Below, one piece after another: positions 1 through 7,918 of a stretch of DNA of 64,000 nucleotides. The stretch covers positions 2,976,001-3,040,000 of the forward strand of contig NZ_JBEGIK010000001.1 in the NCBI RefSeq assembly GCF_040675855.1, written 5' to 3'. The notes under the pieces are model-generated. The model ran no database searches. It was not told the origin of the DNA and saw nothing but the letters and a program-made list of their open reading frames with translations. Source of the stretch: Microbacterium sp. LWH3-1.2 (GTDB taxonomy: Bacteria > Actinomycetota > Actinomycetes > Actinomycetales > Microbacteriaceae). Both the position numbers and the translations under genes were made by a program. Every line of letters begins with the position of its first letter. Position 1 is the first letter of the stretch.

Positions 1-330
1 GTCGCCCACGAGGATGGTGGGGTTCGGGTTCCCCCTCGCCTGGGCCCAGATCTCGGGCACCACGAACAGGGTGAGCACGCCGCCGACCACGAAGCCGACG
101 TGGACGACGGTTGTCACGACGGTCGCCCGCGCCTCTGCTCTGCGATACCACCGCGCGCGCAGCGAGGACATGAGCGGCGCCAGCACCGCGTCGTGCACGG
201 CGATCACCGCGACCAGCCAGACCATGAGCGCGAGCAGCCGGCTGGGCGACGACGTGGTCACGAGCAGGAAAACACCGTATCCCGCGACGGCGACGCCGAG
301 CGCCAGCAGGAGGGGGCGGAGAATGGTCAC
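1..330 (-). CDS. Partial polytopic membrane protein
   Basis: The gene starts at a GTG at 330 and runs off the left edge; 110 codons are visible. The protein opens with a hydrophobic stretch (residues about 4-25, TILRPLLLALGVAVAGYGVF), has a second membrane segment containing an in-membrane His-Asp pair (about 33-55), a basic loop (SLRARWYRRAEA) and a third membrane segment (about 75-95). The GTG overlaps the TGA of the upstream molybdopterin oxidoreductase (GTGA), so the two are translationally coupled. I do not recognise the family; position suggests a membrane partner of the redox pair upstream. The start and coupling are clear, the function is unknown. Confidence 0.6.
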   Translation of the reverse strand, partial: MTILRPLLLALGVAVAGYGVFLLVTTSSPSRLLALMVWLVAVIAVHDAVLAPLMSSLRARWYRRAEARATVVTTVVHVGFVVGGVLTLFVVPEIWAQARGNPNPTILVGD

Positions 331-938
331 GCGGACTCCTCCCGGATCGCAGAGAGCCATTTCGTCTGGAGCACGCCTGGCCGGCCGGGCGCGATGATGC
401 GCGCGGGGTACCCGTGATCCGCGTCGAGTGTCTGCCCGTTGAGCTCGAGCGCGACGAGGGTCAGCGGATCCCACGCGTAGTGCGGGGGCATCGTCGTCTC
501 CCTATATGCTCCGCGCGGCTGCAGACTCACCACACGCACCGTGTGCTCGGGGTTTGTTCCAGCGAGGGCGAGGAGGTCTCCCAGTGGCACGCCGCGCCAG
601 TGAGCCGTCGTGCTCCATCCCTCGACGCACGCGATCGGCAGAACAGCCTCGGCCTGCGGCATCCGTTCCAGATCCTCTCTCGAGAGCTCGATCGCGTCGC
701 GTGCGCTCGTCACGCGCAGGCGCCAGCCCGGATCGGCGGCCAGGCCTGCGACGCCGGCCTGCTTCGCCGTGCGGTTGATCGGCACTCCCTGGGGCCCGTC
801 GCCTTTGACGCGAGGCCCGAACAGATTGACGGGGGCGAGCGGGTCGAACGTCTGCCCGGCGGTGAGACCCACGAGCGCGACCGCCGACGCGCCTGCCCCG
901 ACGAGGAAGGTGCGCCGACTCTGCCGTTCAGTGCCCAT
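327..938 (-). CDS. Tat-exported molybdopterin-dependent oxidoreductase (sulfite oxidase fold)
   Basis: This 203-residue protein starts with a twin-arginine signal (SRRTFLVGAGASAVALVG, residues 7-24), so it should be exported folded. The body fits the oxidoreductase molybdopterin-binding domain of the sulfite oxidase/MsrP superfamily. Cys104 in IACVEGWST is the expected molybdenum-ligand cysteine. It is short for the superfamily, keeping only the Moco domain and no C-terminal dimerisation domain. The gene overlaps the upstream cytochrome b561-like gene by 11 bp and the downstream membrane-protein gene by 4 bp. That suggests a three-gene membrane redox module in which the cytochrome passes electrons to or from the Moco protein. 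The substrate cannot be read from the sequence. Confidence 0.85.
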   Translation of the reverse strand: MGTERQSRRTFLVGAGASAVALVGLTAGQTFDPLAPVNLFGPRVKGDGPQGVPINRTAKQAGVAGLAADPGWRLRVTSARDAIELSREDLERMPQAEAVLPIACVEGWSTTAHWRGVPLGDLLALAGTNPEHTVRVVSLQPRGAYRETTMPPHYAWDPLTLVALELNGQTLDADHGYPARIIAPGRPGVLQTKWLSAIREESA

Positions 939-1497
939 CGTCCGCCCCGCGGAGCCCGCGCCAGTGCGCCACGATGACCGGCAGCTTCACGCCGATGTGC
1001 ACCACGATCGCGCCGACGAGGACCCACGCCAGGGCCCAGTGGGTGCGCACGAACGAGAACGGCCATGGGTACCACTGGAAGGTGTTGAGCACCCCCATCA
1101 CGATCTGCAGCAGAGATGTCGAGACGAGCACCGCGACCGACACGCGCTCGACGACGTCGACGGGCCGCCGCACCGGCGGCCACGCGAAGAGCCGGGGATA
1201 GACCACCCAGAGCTTTGCGAGGACGAGAGGAAGCAGAGCGGTGCCCACTGCCACGTGGATCCCTTGTGTCCACTGGTACAGCTCGACCGGACGCGTGGGG
1301 AGGGGGAGCCAGCTGAGCGGATGCTGCTGAAGATGGCTGTAGATCCCGGTGAGAAAGCAGACCGCGAACCCCGCGCCGACGATCCGGCCGAGGACCACCG
1401 CGGTGCGGGGCGTCCGTTCGGGGGCATCGAGCGCCTGGCGCACGGCCGCGGCGCGTGCACCCGCGGCGTTACTCAGTCGTTCGGTGAGCGAGCCCAT
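928..1497 (-). CDS. Cytochrome b561/b6-like membrane protein
   Basis: The product has about 189 residues and four hydrophobic segments. His residues lie in or at the membrane edges (IYSHLQQH, QGIHVAVGTALL, FVRTHWALAW, AIVVHIGVKLPVIVAHW), the usual pattern for bis-haem b561-type cytochromes. It likely feeds electrons between the quinone pool and the exported molybdopterin enzyme encoded immediately downstream, which it overlaps. I chose the ATG at 1497; an in-frame GTG at 1518 would add seven residues and neither has a convincing ribosome site. The haem assignment rests on histidine placement and context only. Confidence 0.7.
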   Translation of the reverse strand: MGSLTERLSNAAGARAAAVRQALDAPERTPRTAVVLGRIVGAGFAVCFLTGIYSHLQQHPLSWLPLPTRPVELYQWTQGIHVAVGTALLPLVLAKLWVVYPRLFAWPPVRRPVDVVERVSVAVLVSTSLLQIVMGVLNTFQWYPWPFSFVRTHWALAWVLVGAIVVHIGVKLPVIVAHWRGLRGADDGH

Positions 1498-1613
1498 GCC
1501 GCCAGTTTCGTCTCGCACCGTGCGCCGGGCATCGGCGAGAGATGACGAACCGCGAACAACCGGTCGTCACCGAACCGTAAGGATTGTCCGCAGACTCCCC
1601 CGCTCGACATCGT

Positions 1614-1619
1614 CAGAGT
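1614..1619 (+). promoter_or_regulatory. Candidate -10 box of leaderless mtnP transcript
   Basis: CAGAGT (a CANNNT variant of TANNNT) ends six bases before the GTG at 1626, the same layout seen ahead of many genes in this window. Transcription would then start at or next to the start codon. Confidence 0.35.
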
Positions 1620-1625
1620 GGTCTC

Positions 1626-2463
1626 GTGACGGAATCGGACGACGCGCACGGCGCGCGCATCGGCATCATCGGCGGCTCGGGTCTTTAACGAGCTCATCGA
1701 CGAGCCCGTCTCGATCGACGTGCCCACACCCTACGGCCCGCCATCGTCGCCCATCACGGTCGGGGTGTTCGGGGGCACGCACGTCGCCTTCCTCGCCCGG
1801 CACGGCGCCGGCCACACGATTCCCCCGCACCGGGTCAACTACCGTGCGAACCTGTGGGCGCTCGCGTCGCTCGGCGTCAGCGCCGTCATTGGCTCGAGTG
1901 CCGTCGGCAGCCTCACGCCCGACCTGCCGCCCGACACGTTCGTGGTCCCCGATCAGCTGATCGACCGCACCCGCGCCCGCGCGGACACGTTCTTCGACGG
2001 CAGCGGCGTGCAGCATCTGGCTTTCGCGGACCCCTTCGATGCCGACATCCGTCGACTGCTCGTGGACGCCCTCACCGCCAGGGACGAGCGCTTCGCACCC
2101 ACCGGCACGACCGTCGTCATCGCCGGTCCGCGCTTCTCGACGCGCGCGGAGGCGCGCGGATGGCGGATGCTGGGCGCCGACATCGTCAACATGACGCAGT
2201 ACCCCGAGGCCGCGCTCGCCGCGGAGCTCAACCTCGGTTACGCGAGCCTGTCGTTCGTGACGGATGCCGACACCGGCCACGGCGCGGACGACGAGGCCGT
2301 GACCGCGGAGGTCGTCTTCCGGCGCCTCTCCGCGGCGCGCGAGCGGATCACGGGCACTCTCGCCGACGCCGTCGCCACGCTGCCCGAGGACTACGCCGCA
2401 CCGAGACGCATCGCTGCGAACGTCGTCGCCCGTGTGCTGGCGGGCGAGATCCCGGCGCGATGA
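1626..2463 (+). pseudogene. mtnP: S-methyl-5'-thioadenosine phosphorylase, frameshifted near the N-terminus
   Basis: Read from GTG 1626, the frame gives the phosphorylase N-terminus (RIGIIGGSGL) and then hits TAA at 1686-1688. The rest of the enzyme continues in the next frame (ELIDEPVSIDVPTPYG onwards) to 2463. Conserved features downstream include the phosphate-site segment FLARHGAGHTIPPHRVNYRA, VVPDQLIDRT and the purine-site segment GADIVNMTQYPEAALA. Deleting one base of CTTTAAC restores an unbroken protein of about 278 residues in which a Tyr codon would stand at the break. A GTG at 1720 would yield only an N-terminally truncated product lacking the GGSG phosphate loop. It overlaps the downstream epimerase gene (ATGA). 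This may be a real frameshift, a sequencing error, or less likely a +1 recoding site. Confidence 0.8.
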
Positions 2464-3533
2464 CCGGCACGCTCCTGGTCACCGGCGGTGCCGGCTTCAT
2501 CGGCTCGCACGTGGTTGCGACCGCACTCAGCCGGGGATGGCGGGTGAAGGTGCTGGACAGCCTGCGCCCGGACGTGCACCCGGCCTCGGCGCGCATGCCC
2601 GCGGGTGCCGAGTCCGTGGTCGCCGAGATGACGGACGCTTCCGTCGTTGCCGCTGCGCTGTCGGGCGTCGACGTCGTGTGCCATCAGGCAGCCAAGGTAG
2701 GGCTGGGGGTCGGCGTCGCGGACGCGCCCGACTATGTGCGCAGCAACGACCTGGGCACGGCCGTGCTGATCTCGGCGATGGCGGGCGCCGGAGTGCATCG
2801 CCTCGTGCTCGCATCGTCGATGGTCGTGTACGGCGAGGGACGCTACCGCGATGCGCTCGGGCAGATCGGCGCGCCGCCGCGGAGCGAGGGCGATCTCGCG
2901 GCCGGCCACTGGGAACCCCGCTCGCCGCGAACCGGCGAGCCGCTCGATCCGGAGCTCATCGACGAGACCGCGCCACTGGATCCGCGCAATGTCTACGCCG
3001 CCACGAAGGTGGCGCAGGAGCATCTCGTAGCGGCCTGGGCGCGCGAGACCGGGGGGCGGGTCGCGATCCTGCGCTACCACAACGTCTACGGACCGGGGAT
3101 GCCGCACGGGACACCCTACGCCGGAGTCGCATCGTTGTTTCGCTCGGCGCTCGAGGCCGGTCGCGCGCCGGTCGTGTTCGAGGATGGCGGCCAGCGGCGC
3201 GACTTCATCCACGTCGATGACGTCGCCGCTGCGAACTTCGCGGCGATCGGCTGGACGGCGAATGCCTCCGCCGGTGAGGCGCGGCCCTTCAACGTCGCGT
3301 CCGGCGAGGTCCGCACGGTGGGAGATATGGCCGAAGCTCTCGCGGCGGCCCTCGGGGGTCCGCAGCCCGAGCTGAACGGTGCGTACCGGCTCGGAGACGT
3401 ACGCCACATCACCGCCTCCGCCGAGCGCCTCCGGACCGAGCTCGGCTGGCGACCCGCGGTCCTGTTCGACGATGGGATGAAGGAGTTCGCCAACGCACCG
3501 TTGCGTCCTCGCGCCGAGGCGGCATCATCGTGA
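2460..3533 (+). CDS. NAD-dependent epimerase/dehydratase (extended SDR)
   Basis: This 357-residue protein has the Rossmann motif TGGAGFIGSH (residues 8-17), a Ser in the LASSMVVYG strand and the catalytic YAATK (YxxxK), which together define an extended short-chain dehydrogenase acting on a nucleotide sugar. A loop of about 50 residues (GRYRDALGQIGAPPRSEG onward) sits between VYG and the YxxxK. The ATG overlaps the mtnP stop and the gene overlaps the next one by GTGA, so all three are coupled. From memory, M. tuberculosis has a comparable grouping (Rv0535 phosphorylase, Rv0536 epimerase, Rv0541c membrane protein). Substrate unknown; a role in cell-envelope glycosylation is an inference. Confidence 0.88.
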   Translation: MTGTLLVTGGAGFIGSHVVATALSRGWRVKVLDSLRPDVHPASARMPAGAESVVAEMTDASVVAAALSGVDVVCHQAAKVGLGVGVADAPDYVRSNDLGTAVLISAMAGAGVHRLVLASSMVVYGEGRYRDALGQIGAPPRSEGDLAAGHWEPRSPRTGEPLDPELIDETAPLDPRNVYAATKVAQEHLVAAWARETGGRVAILRYHNVYGPGMPHGTPYAGVASLFRSALEAGRAPVVFEDGGQRRDFIHVDDVAAANFAAIGWTANASAGEARPFNVASGEVRTVGDMAEALAAALGGPQPELNGAYRLGDVRHITASAERLRTELGWRPAVLFDDGMKEFANAPLRPRAEAASS

Positions 3534-4873
3534 CCTTCTCACCGACCCGATCCCGCGTGCCGGCCACACGCACCACTGCGGCGACGATCGGCCTCGTGTC
3601 GACGCTCGCACTGATCATCGCGTCGATGGTCATCCCCGCCGTCACAAACTGGAACGTGCGCGCCGGGCAGTTCCCGCCACTGCACTCGATCTGGGTTCCG
3701 CGGATCGGGCCGGGCACACCGATCGCGATCCTCCTCGGCGTCCTGACGTGCGTATGGACGCCGCGAGCGGTGGCGTGGTCATGGCCGCGCCTGCTCGTCG
3801 CCGTCTATGTCACGGGCGTGGGCTGGATGCTGGCGCTCGCCACCGTGGACGGCCTGGAGGGTATCGGCGGCATCCTCGACGCCAAGACCGAGTATCTCCA
3901 GACAGCGCGCTCCGTGACCGACGTCGGCGAGATGCTTCGGATGTATATAGACCGCATTCCGCTCGACAGTGACGAGAACTGGCCGGTGCACCTCGCGGGC
4001 CACCCGCCCGGCGCGGTGCTCTTCTTCATCGGGCTAGTGCGTGTCGGGCTCAGCAGCGCCCTGTCCGCGGGTCTGGTGGTCACTCTGATCGCCGGAACTA
4101 CCGCGATCGCCGTGATGCTCGTGGTCCGGCGTCTCGGCGCCGAACGATTCGCCCGCGCTGCGGCCCCCTTCCTCGTCATCGGCCCGGCGGCGATCTGGAT
4201 GTGCGTGTCCGCCGATGCAGTGTTCGCGGCGGCCGGCGCCTGGGCCACCCTGCTGCTGACCATCGCCGCGACGAGCCACCGGCGCGGTGTGCGGGTGGCG
4301 ACAGGTGTCTCATCGGGTGTGGTGTACGGCGTCTGCGTCATGTTCTCGTACGGGCTCCCGTTGCTCGCGGTGCTTGCTGGCACGGTGCTCGTACTCGCCC
4401 GGTCGTGGCGTCCGATGGTCTGGGCCGCGCTCGGCTCCGCGGGTGTGGTCTTCCTCTTCGCTGCGCTCGGATTCGCGTGGTGGGAGGCGCTGCCCGTCCT
4501 CCGCGACCGCTATTGGGCCGGCATCGCGCACGAACGGCCCGGCCTCTACTGGACGTGGGCGGACCTCGCCGCAGTTGCAGTGAGCGCCGGACCGATGGTC
4601 GGTGCCGGGCTCGCCGTGGCCTTCTCCGATGCGAAGTCGGGGAATCCGACGCGACGCACCACAGCATGGCTTGCCCTCGCCGGGGTCGGGATGTGCGTCG
4701 CGGCGGCGATCTCGCAAATGAGCCGCGCCGAGGTGGAGCGCATCTGGCTGCCCTTCATCCCTTGGATGCTGCTCGCGACGGCACTGCTTCCCTCCCGCTG
4801 GCGACGGGCAGGCCTCATCGCGCAGATGGTCTTCGCGGTGATCGTGCAGCACCTGCTGTTCACACGTTGGTGA
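3530..4873 (+). CDS. Polytopic membrane protein, possible envelope glycosyltransferase
   Basis: The gene starts at a GTG overlapping the epimerase stop and encodes 447 residues with about ten hydrophobic segments spread over the whole length. A loop after the third segment carries acidic residues (DGLEGIGGILDAKTEYL) and a conserved-looking HLAGHPPGAVLFF motif. Such an early luminal loop is typical of C-type glycosyltransferases that use lipid-linked sugars. I do not recognise a named family with certainty; it resembles in size and layout the actinobacterial membrane proteins found near mtnP and epimerase genes. A function in lipid-linked sugar transfer is an inference from topology and neighbours. 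Confidence 0.7.
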   Translation: MTFSPTRSRVPATRTTAATIGLVSTLALIIASMVIPAVTNWNVRAGQFPPLHSIWVPRIGPGTPIAILLGVLTCVWTPRAVAWSWPRLLVAVYVTGVGWMLALATVDGLEGIGGILDAKTEYLQTARSVTDVGEMLRMYIDRIPLDSDENWPVHLAGHPPGAVLFFIGLVRVGLSSALSAGLVVTLIAGTTAIAVMLVVRRLGAERFARAAAPFLVIGPAAIWMCVSADAVFAAAGAWATLLLTIAATSHRRGVRVATGVSSGVVYGVCVMFSYGLPLLAVLAGTVLVLARSWRPMVWAALGSAGVVFLFAALGFAWWEALPVLRDRYWAGIAHERPGLYWTWADLAAVAVSAGPMVGAGLAVAFSDAKSGNPTRRTTAWLALAGVGMCVAAAISQMSRAEVERIWLPFIPWMLLATALLPSRWRRAGLIAQMVFAVIVQHLLFTRW

Positions 4874-5153
4874 CGGCCGGGTTCAAATCTCGGGCGCGCT
4901 GGGCAGCGGCTGCCCCCATGATGAGGGTGGGGCCCGCTCGTATCGACGGCGCCGCGCCGTCCCGCGACGAGCTCGGTCATCGATCGTGTCGCCCTTCGCG
5001 CCGGCGCTCGTCGCGGCGCAGTTCTCCGCGCCGACGAACAACCTCCCTGTAGGCGCTCAGATCCCCGAGAGTCCGCGGTCGGCGAGGGCACGATCGTTTC
5101 GAACCCGATAACAGTCGCGGGCGCGGGACGATGCGCCCGGGCGTCCCGGTGAC

Positions 5154-5576
5154 TCACGGCGACGCAGCGGGAGCAGCGCGCGAGAGCGTAAGCGTCCAGA
5201 TGTTCTGGAGGTCGCTGCGGCGATAGTCGAAGTCATCGACGAGGGCGTTGATGAGCGCGATGCCACGGCCGGATTCAGCGAGCGGGTCGGGCATCTCACG
5301 TGGGCGCATGTCAATGTCGGGCTCATCGGCGGAGTCGGTCAGCACGGCTCGGAGCGCGTCGGCGTCCGCGACGACGTGCAGACTGCAGAGGATTGCCGCG
5401 TGAGACGAGGCGTGTTGCAGCACGTTGGAGGCGAGTTCGATGACGGCGGTCTCGAAAGCCCAGCGATCAGGGCCGGCGACCGTCGGTTCGTTCCGCCACA
5501 ACGCGTCGAGCCCCGCGTGGACGACATCGACGCTGTCGGGCGGTGCGCGGAACGTGATCGTCAGTTCAGACACCGT
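5154..5576 (-). CDS. RsbW-type anti-sigma/serine kinase ATPase (HATPase_c)
   Basis: This protein of about 140 residues carries a GHKL ATPase N-box (ELASNVLQHAS) and a G-box (ESGRGIALINALVDDFDY), the signature of RsbW/SpoIIAB-like kinases. These bind a STAS antagonist and phosphorylate its Ser/Thr. The start is taken as GTG 5576, overlapping the end of the STAS gene by 11 bp; an upstream ATG at 5597 in the same frame is possible. It is the last gene of the operon OpgC fusion, GT2, STAS, ATPase. No sigma factor lies beside it, so its target may be something other than sigma. Confidence 0.85.
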   Translation of the reverse strand, partial: TVSELTITFRAPPDSVDVVHAGLDALWRNEPTVAGPDRWAFETAVIELASNVLQHASSHAAILCSLHVVADADALRAVLTDSADEPDIDMRPREMPDPLAESGRGIALINALVDDFDYRRSDLQNIWTLTLSRAAPAASP

Positions 5577-5898
5577 ATGCCTCGTCCGGCGAGGCATAGC
5601 TCGCGAGCACCCGATCCAGGCTCGATAGGCGAAGCACCATCAATACCTGATCGGTCGGCCGCGCGATCCGGAGGTCCCCGTCGGCCTGCCGCGCCGCCTT
5701 CAGGCATCCCACCAGTGCGCCGAGCCCCGACGAGTCGATGAACTCCACCCCGGCCAGGTCGACGACGATGCGATTCCCGTGGTCGGCGATAGCCCGCGTC
5801 ACGACCGACCGGAGTACCGGTGCGCTGATCAGATTGAGTTTGCCGACCGCGCGCACGATCGCGACCCCTGATCCTCTGTCCTCAACCTCGAACTGCAT
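5566..5898 (-). CDS. STAS-domain anti-anti-sigma-like switch protein
   Basis: This is a single STAS domain of about 110 residues. The phospho-acceptor loop is EFIDSSGLGALVG, with candidate serines at 56 and 57. It would cycle between phosphorylated and free forms under the ATPase encoded immediately downstream and the PP2C phosphatase encoded at 10.5 kb. The ATG at 5898 lies inside the 3' end of the glycosyltransferase gene (17-bp overlap), which ties its synthesis to that of the synthase. A longer in-frame start at 5919 would intrude further. The pairing as a partner-switch triad is inferred from family knowledge and gene order. Confidence 0.87.
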   Translation of the reverse strand: MQFEVEDRGSGVAIVRAVGKLNLISAPVLRSVVTRAIADHGNRIVVDLAGVEFIDSSGLGALVGCLKAARQADGDLRIARPTDQVLMVLRLSSLDRVLASYASPDEAYGV

Positions 5899-7918
5899 CG
5901 ACGGCCCCCTTCTCTTCATCGGTCTCCGGCTCGAAGCCGGTGTAGGTCACCGCGCTCAAGAGCACGCTCAGGATCACGAGGTCGAAGACCGCCCACCCCA
6001 CGTTGACGAGCGTGCCGACCGGATCCGCCCCGCTGAAGATCATGTGGAGCGTCCCGACGACGATCGCGAGCACGAGTATCGCCATCACGATCAGTTGCAC
6101 ACGGATCAGGTGCCACTGCGGTCCGTTCATCTGCGGGCGTGTCTTCGGCGTCACGGCGAAGCCGAGCGGGATGCGCAGCACGACGTTGTCGAACGCCGTT
6201 CGGCACGCCTTGATCCAGACGGGGAACAGCGCGAGGCTGTACTGCTGTCCGCGCCACGTCGGCGTGCCTTTCGCCGCCACGAGGAAGAGCAGCTGGTTCA
6301 CCAGCATGAAAGGGATGAACCGCACGAAGAACTCGAAAGCGGTCGTCGATACTGGAAGGATGCCGAGCACGAGGTAGATGATCGGCGCGGAGATGTACAC
6401 GACCGACGCATAGCCGCTCAAGTAGCTCCACATGGTGGCGAAGTACATGAGGCGCTGCGGCACCGACAGGGCGCGCTGAACGAGGGGGTTCTCGCGCAGG
6501 AACACCTGCATCGTCCCCTGCGCCCATCGCAGCCGCTGCGTGAGCATGGTTCCGAGGTCTTCCGGGGCCAGGCCGTCGGCGAGGAGCTCGTGGTGGTACA
6601 CACTCTTCCAGCCGAGGCCGTGCAGGCGCATACAGGTCGCCATGTCCTCCGTGACCGAGATCGTCGCGAGCGGCATCACGGGCTGTGCTTCACCGGGCCG
6701 GTCGACGGCGATCGTCTGCAGGATCGCCTGAACGGACTCGAGTGCGTTGAGCGGGGAGAGGTCCCGCTCGGACAGTGCCATGACGATGTCTTCGACGTAA
6801 GTCTGTGCGGCATCCGACTGGTCCCCGCCGCGCAGCCGGGCGAGTTCGCGGATCTCCGCTAGGTCGGCTTCGACCCCCGCGACATCGGAAGCAACGAGCG
6901 AGTAGCCGGCGGCGTCGACACGGGAGTGCAGGTCGTAGGTGATCGACGCGACGGACGCCCCCGACTCGAGCTCCGCGCGCGCCTGTGCGAGTGCCGCAGC
7001 GACGTCGTCTAGTGCGGTACGGACTGCGGGATCTTTCGCCGCTGGGTGTGCCACGGCTTTCGTGACGGCGCGGGATCCTGCCCGCAGCGCGGCGGCGAGG
7101 CGCTTGTCGAGATCGCGCACGTAACCCACGATGCCGAGCTGCATCAGGGCCTCGCGGCGCAGCACAGCATTGGATCCGCAGAAGAACGCCGCATTCCAGC
7201 CGTCCTTGCCCTGCTGGATCGGCCCGTAGAAAAGCGGGGCCTGGCTGCCGAGTGGGTCGCCGGTCGCGACGTTGGAGAAGACCTGCGGCGTCTGCACGAG
7301 CGCGACCTTTTCGTCGCGGAAGTAGCCCAGCGTGTGCTCCAGGATCTCCGCATGCGGGATCTGATCGGCGTCGAGGATGAGGATGAACTCACTCGTCGTC
7401 TGCTCGAGCGCGTTGTTGAGGTTGCCGGCCTTGGCATGCCGAGGGACGTCTTCCGTCCAGACTTCAGAGCGCGTGATGTAGCCGATCCCCGCCTCTTCCG
7501 CTGCGGCGCGCATCCCCGGGCGGTCACCGTCGTCGAGCACCCAGGTGCTGTGCGGGAAGCGCACCGCCTTGGCGGCGAGGGCCGTCGTCATGACGAGGTC
7601 GATCGGCTCGTTGTAGGTCGTGATGAAGACGTCCACCGTCGCGTCGGGATCGGGAGCAGGAGGCGCGGGGCGGCCCCGCGCGCGCCACATCGTCATGCCG
7701 AACAGGCCCACGTCGACGAGGCTGTAGGTCTCTGCGATCACGAGCGGCACGGCGATCCACCACGCGCTCCAGTTGAGTGAGTCGAGCCACCGCCACGCCA
7801 CGTAGTTGATGCCGAGCACAAGCGTGAGCACGACGATGACACGAAGCAGGAGCATGCGCCCCGGCGATGCGAGGGTGCTCTGTGTGTCGACCTCTGCGGG
7901 CCCCTCGAAGGCGCTCAC
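5882..7918 (-). CDS. Cellulose-synthase-like family 2 glycosyltransferase with internal insert
   Basis: This membrane synthase has 678 residues, two N-terminal helices (about 22-40 and 50-75), a cytosolic GT-A domain and about five C-terminal helices. Catalytic landmarks of processive GT2 enzymes are present: TYNEP (101-105), DDG (129-131), DAD (183-185), TED (423-425) and QRLRW (461-465). There is no PilZ domain, so direct c-di-GMP control as in BcsA is not expected. Residues about 263-419, between the acceptor-site CGSNAVLRR region and TED, hold an Ala-rich mostly helical insert of roughly 155 residues; ordinary members have only a few residues there. GTG 7918 overlaps the upstream OpgC-fusion stop. 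The product is a beta-glucan-like polymer by family; the sugar is unknown. Confidence 0.9.
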   Translation of the reverse strand: MSAFEGPAEVDTQSTLASPGRMLLLRVIVVLTLVLGINYVAWRWLDSLNWSAWWIAVPLVIAETYSLVDVGLFGMTMWRARGRPAPPAPDPDATVDVFITTYNEPIDLVMTTALAAKAVRFPHSTWVLDDGDRPGMRAAAEEAGIGYITRSEVWTEDVPRHAKAGNLNNALEQTTSEFILILDADQIPHAEILEHTLGYFRDEKVALVQTPQVFSNVATGDPLGSQAPLFYGPIQQGKDGWNAAFFCGSNAVLRREALMQLGIVGYVRDLDKRLAAALRAGSRAVTKAVAHPAAKDPAVRTALDDVAAALAQARAELESGASVASITYDLHSRVDAAGYSLVASDVAGVEADLAEIRELARLRGGDQSDAAQTYVEDIVMALSERDLSPLNALESVQAILQTIAVDRPGEAQPVMPLATISVTEDMATCMRLHGLGWKSVYHHELLADGLAPEDLGTMLTQRLRWAQGTMQVFLRENPLVQRALSVPQRLMYFATMWSYLSGYASVVYISAPIIYLVLGILPVSTTAFEFFVRFIPFMLVNQLLFLVAAKGTPTWRGQQYSLALFPVWIKACRTAFDNVVLRIPLGFAVTPKTRPQMNGPQWHLIRVQLIVMAILVLAIVVGTLHMIFSGADPVGTLVNVGWAVFDLVILSVLLSAVTYTGFEPETDEEKGAVDAVRG

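Noticed and set aside
4874..5153. Possible short coding stretch (FAPALVAAQFSAPTNNLPVG) between the membrane protein and the RsbW-type gene
   Set aside because: No start with a ribosome site, no family match and only about 30 plausible codons; treated as gene-free.
5882..7918. c-di-GMP control of the synthase
   Set aside because: No PilZ RxxxR...DxSxxG motif is present in the GT2 C-terminus and no GGDEF or EAL gene lies in the window.
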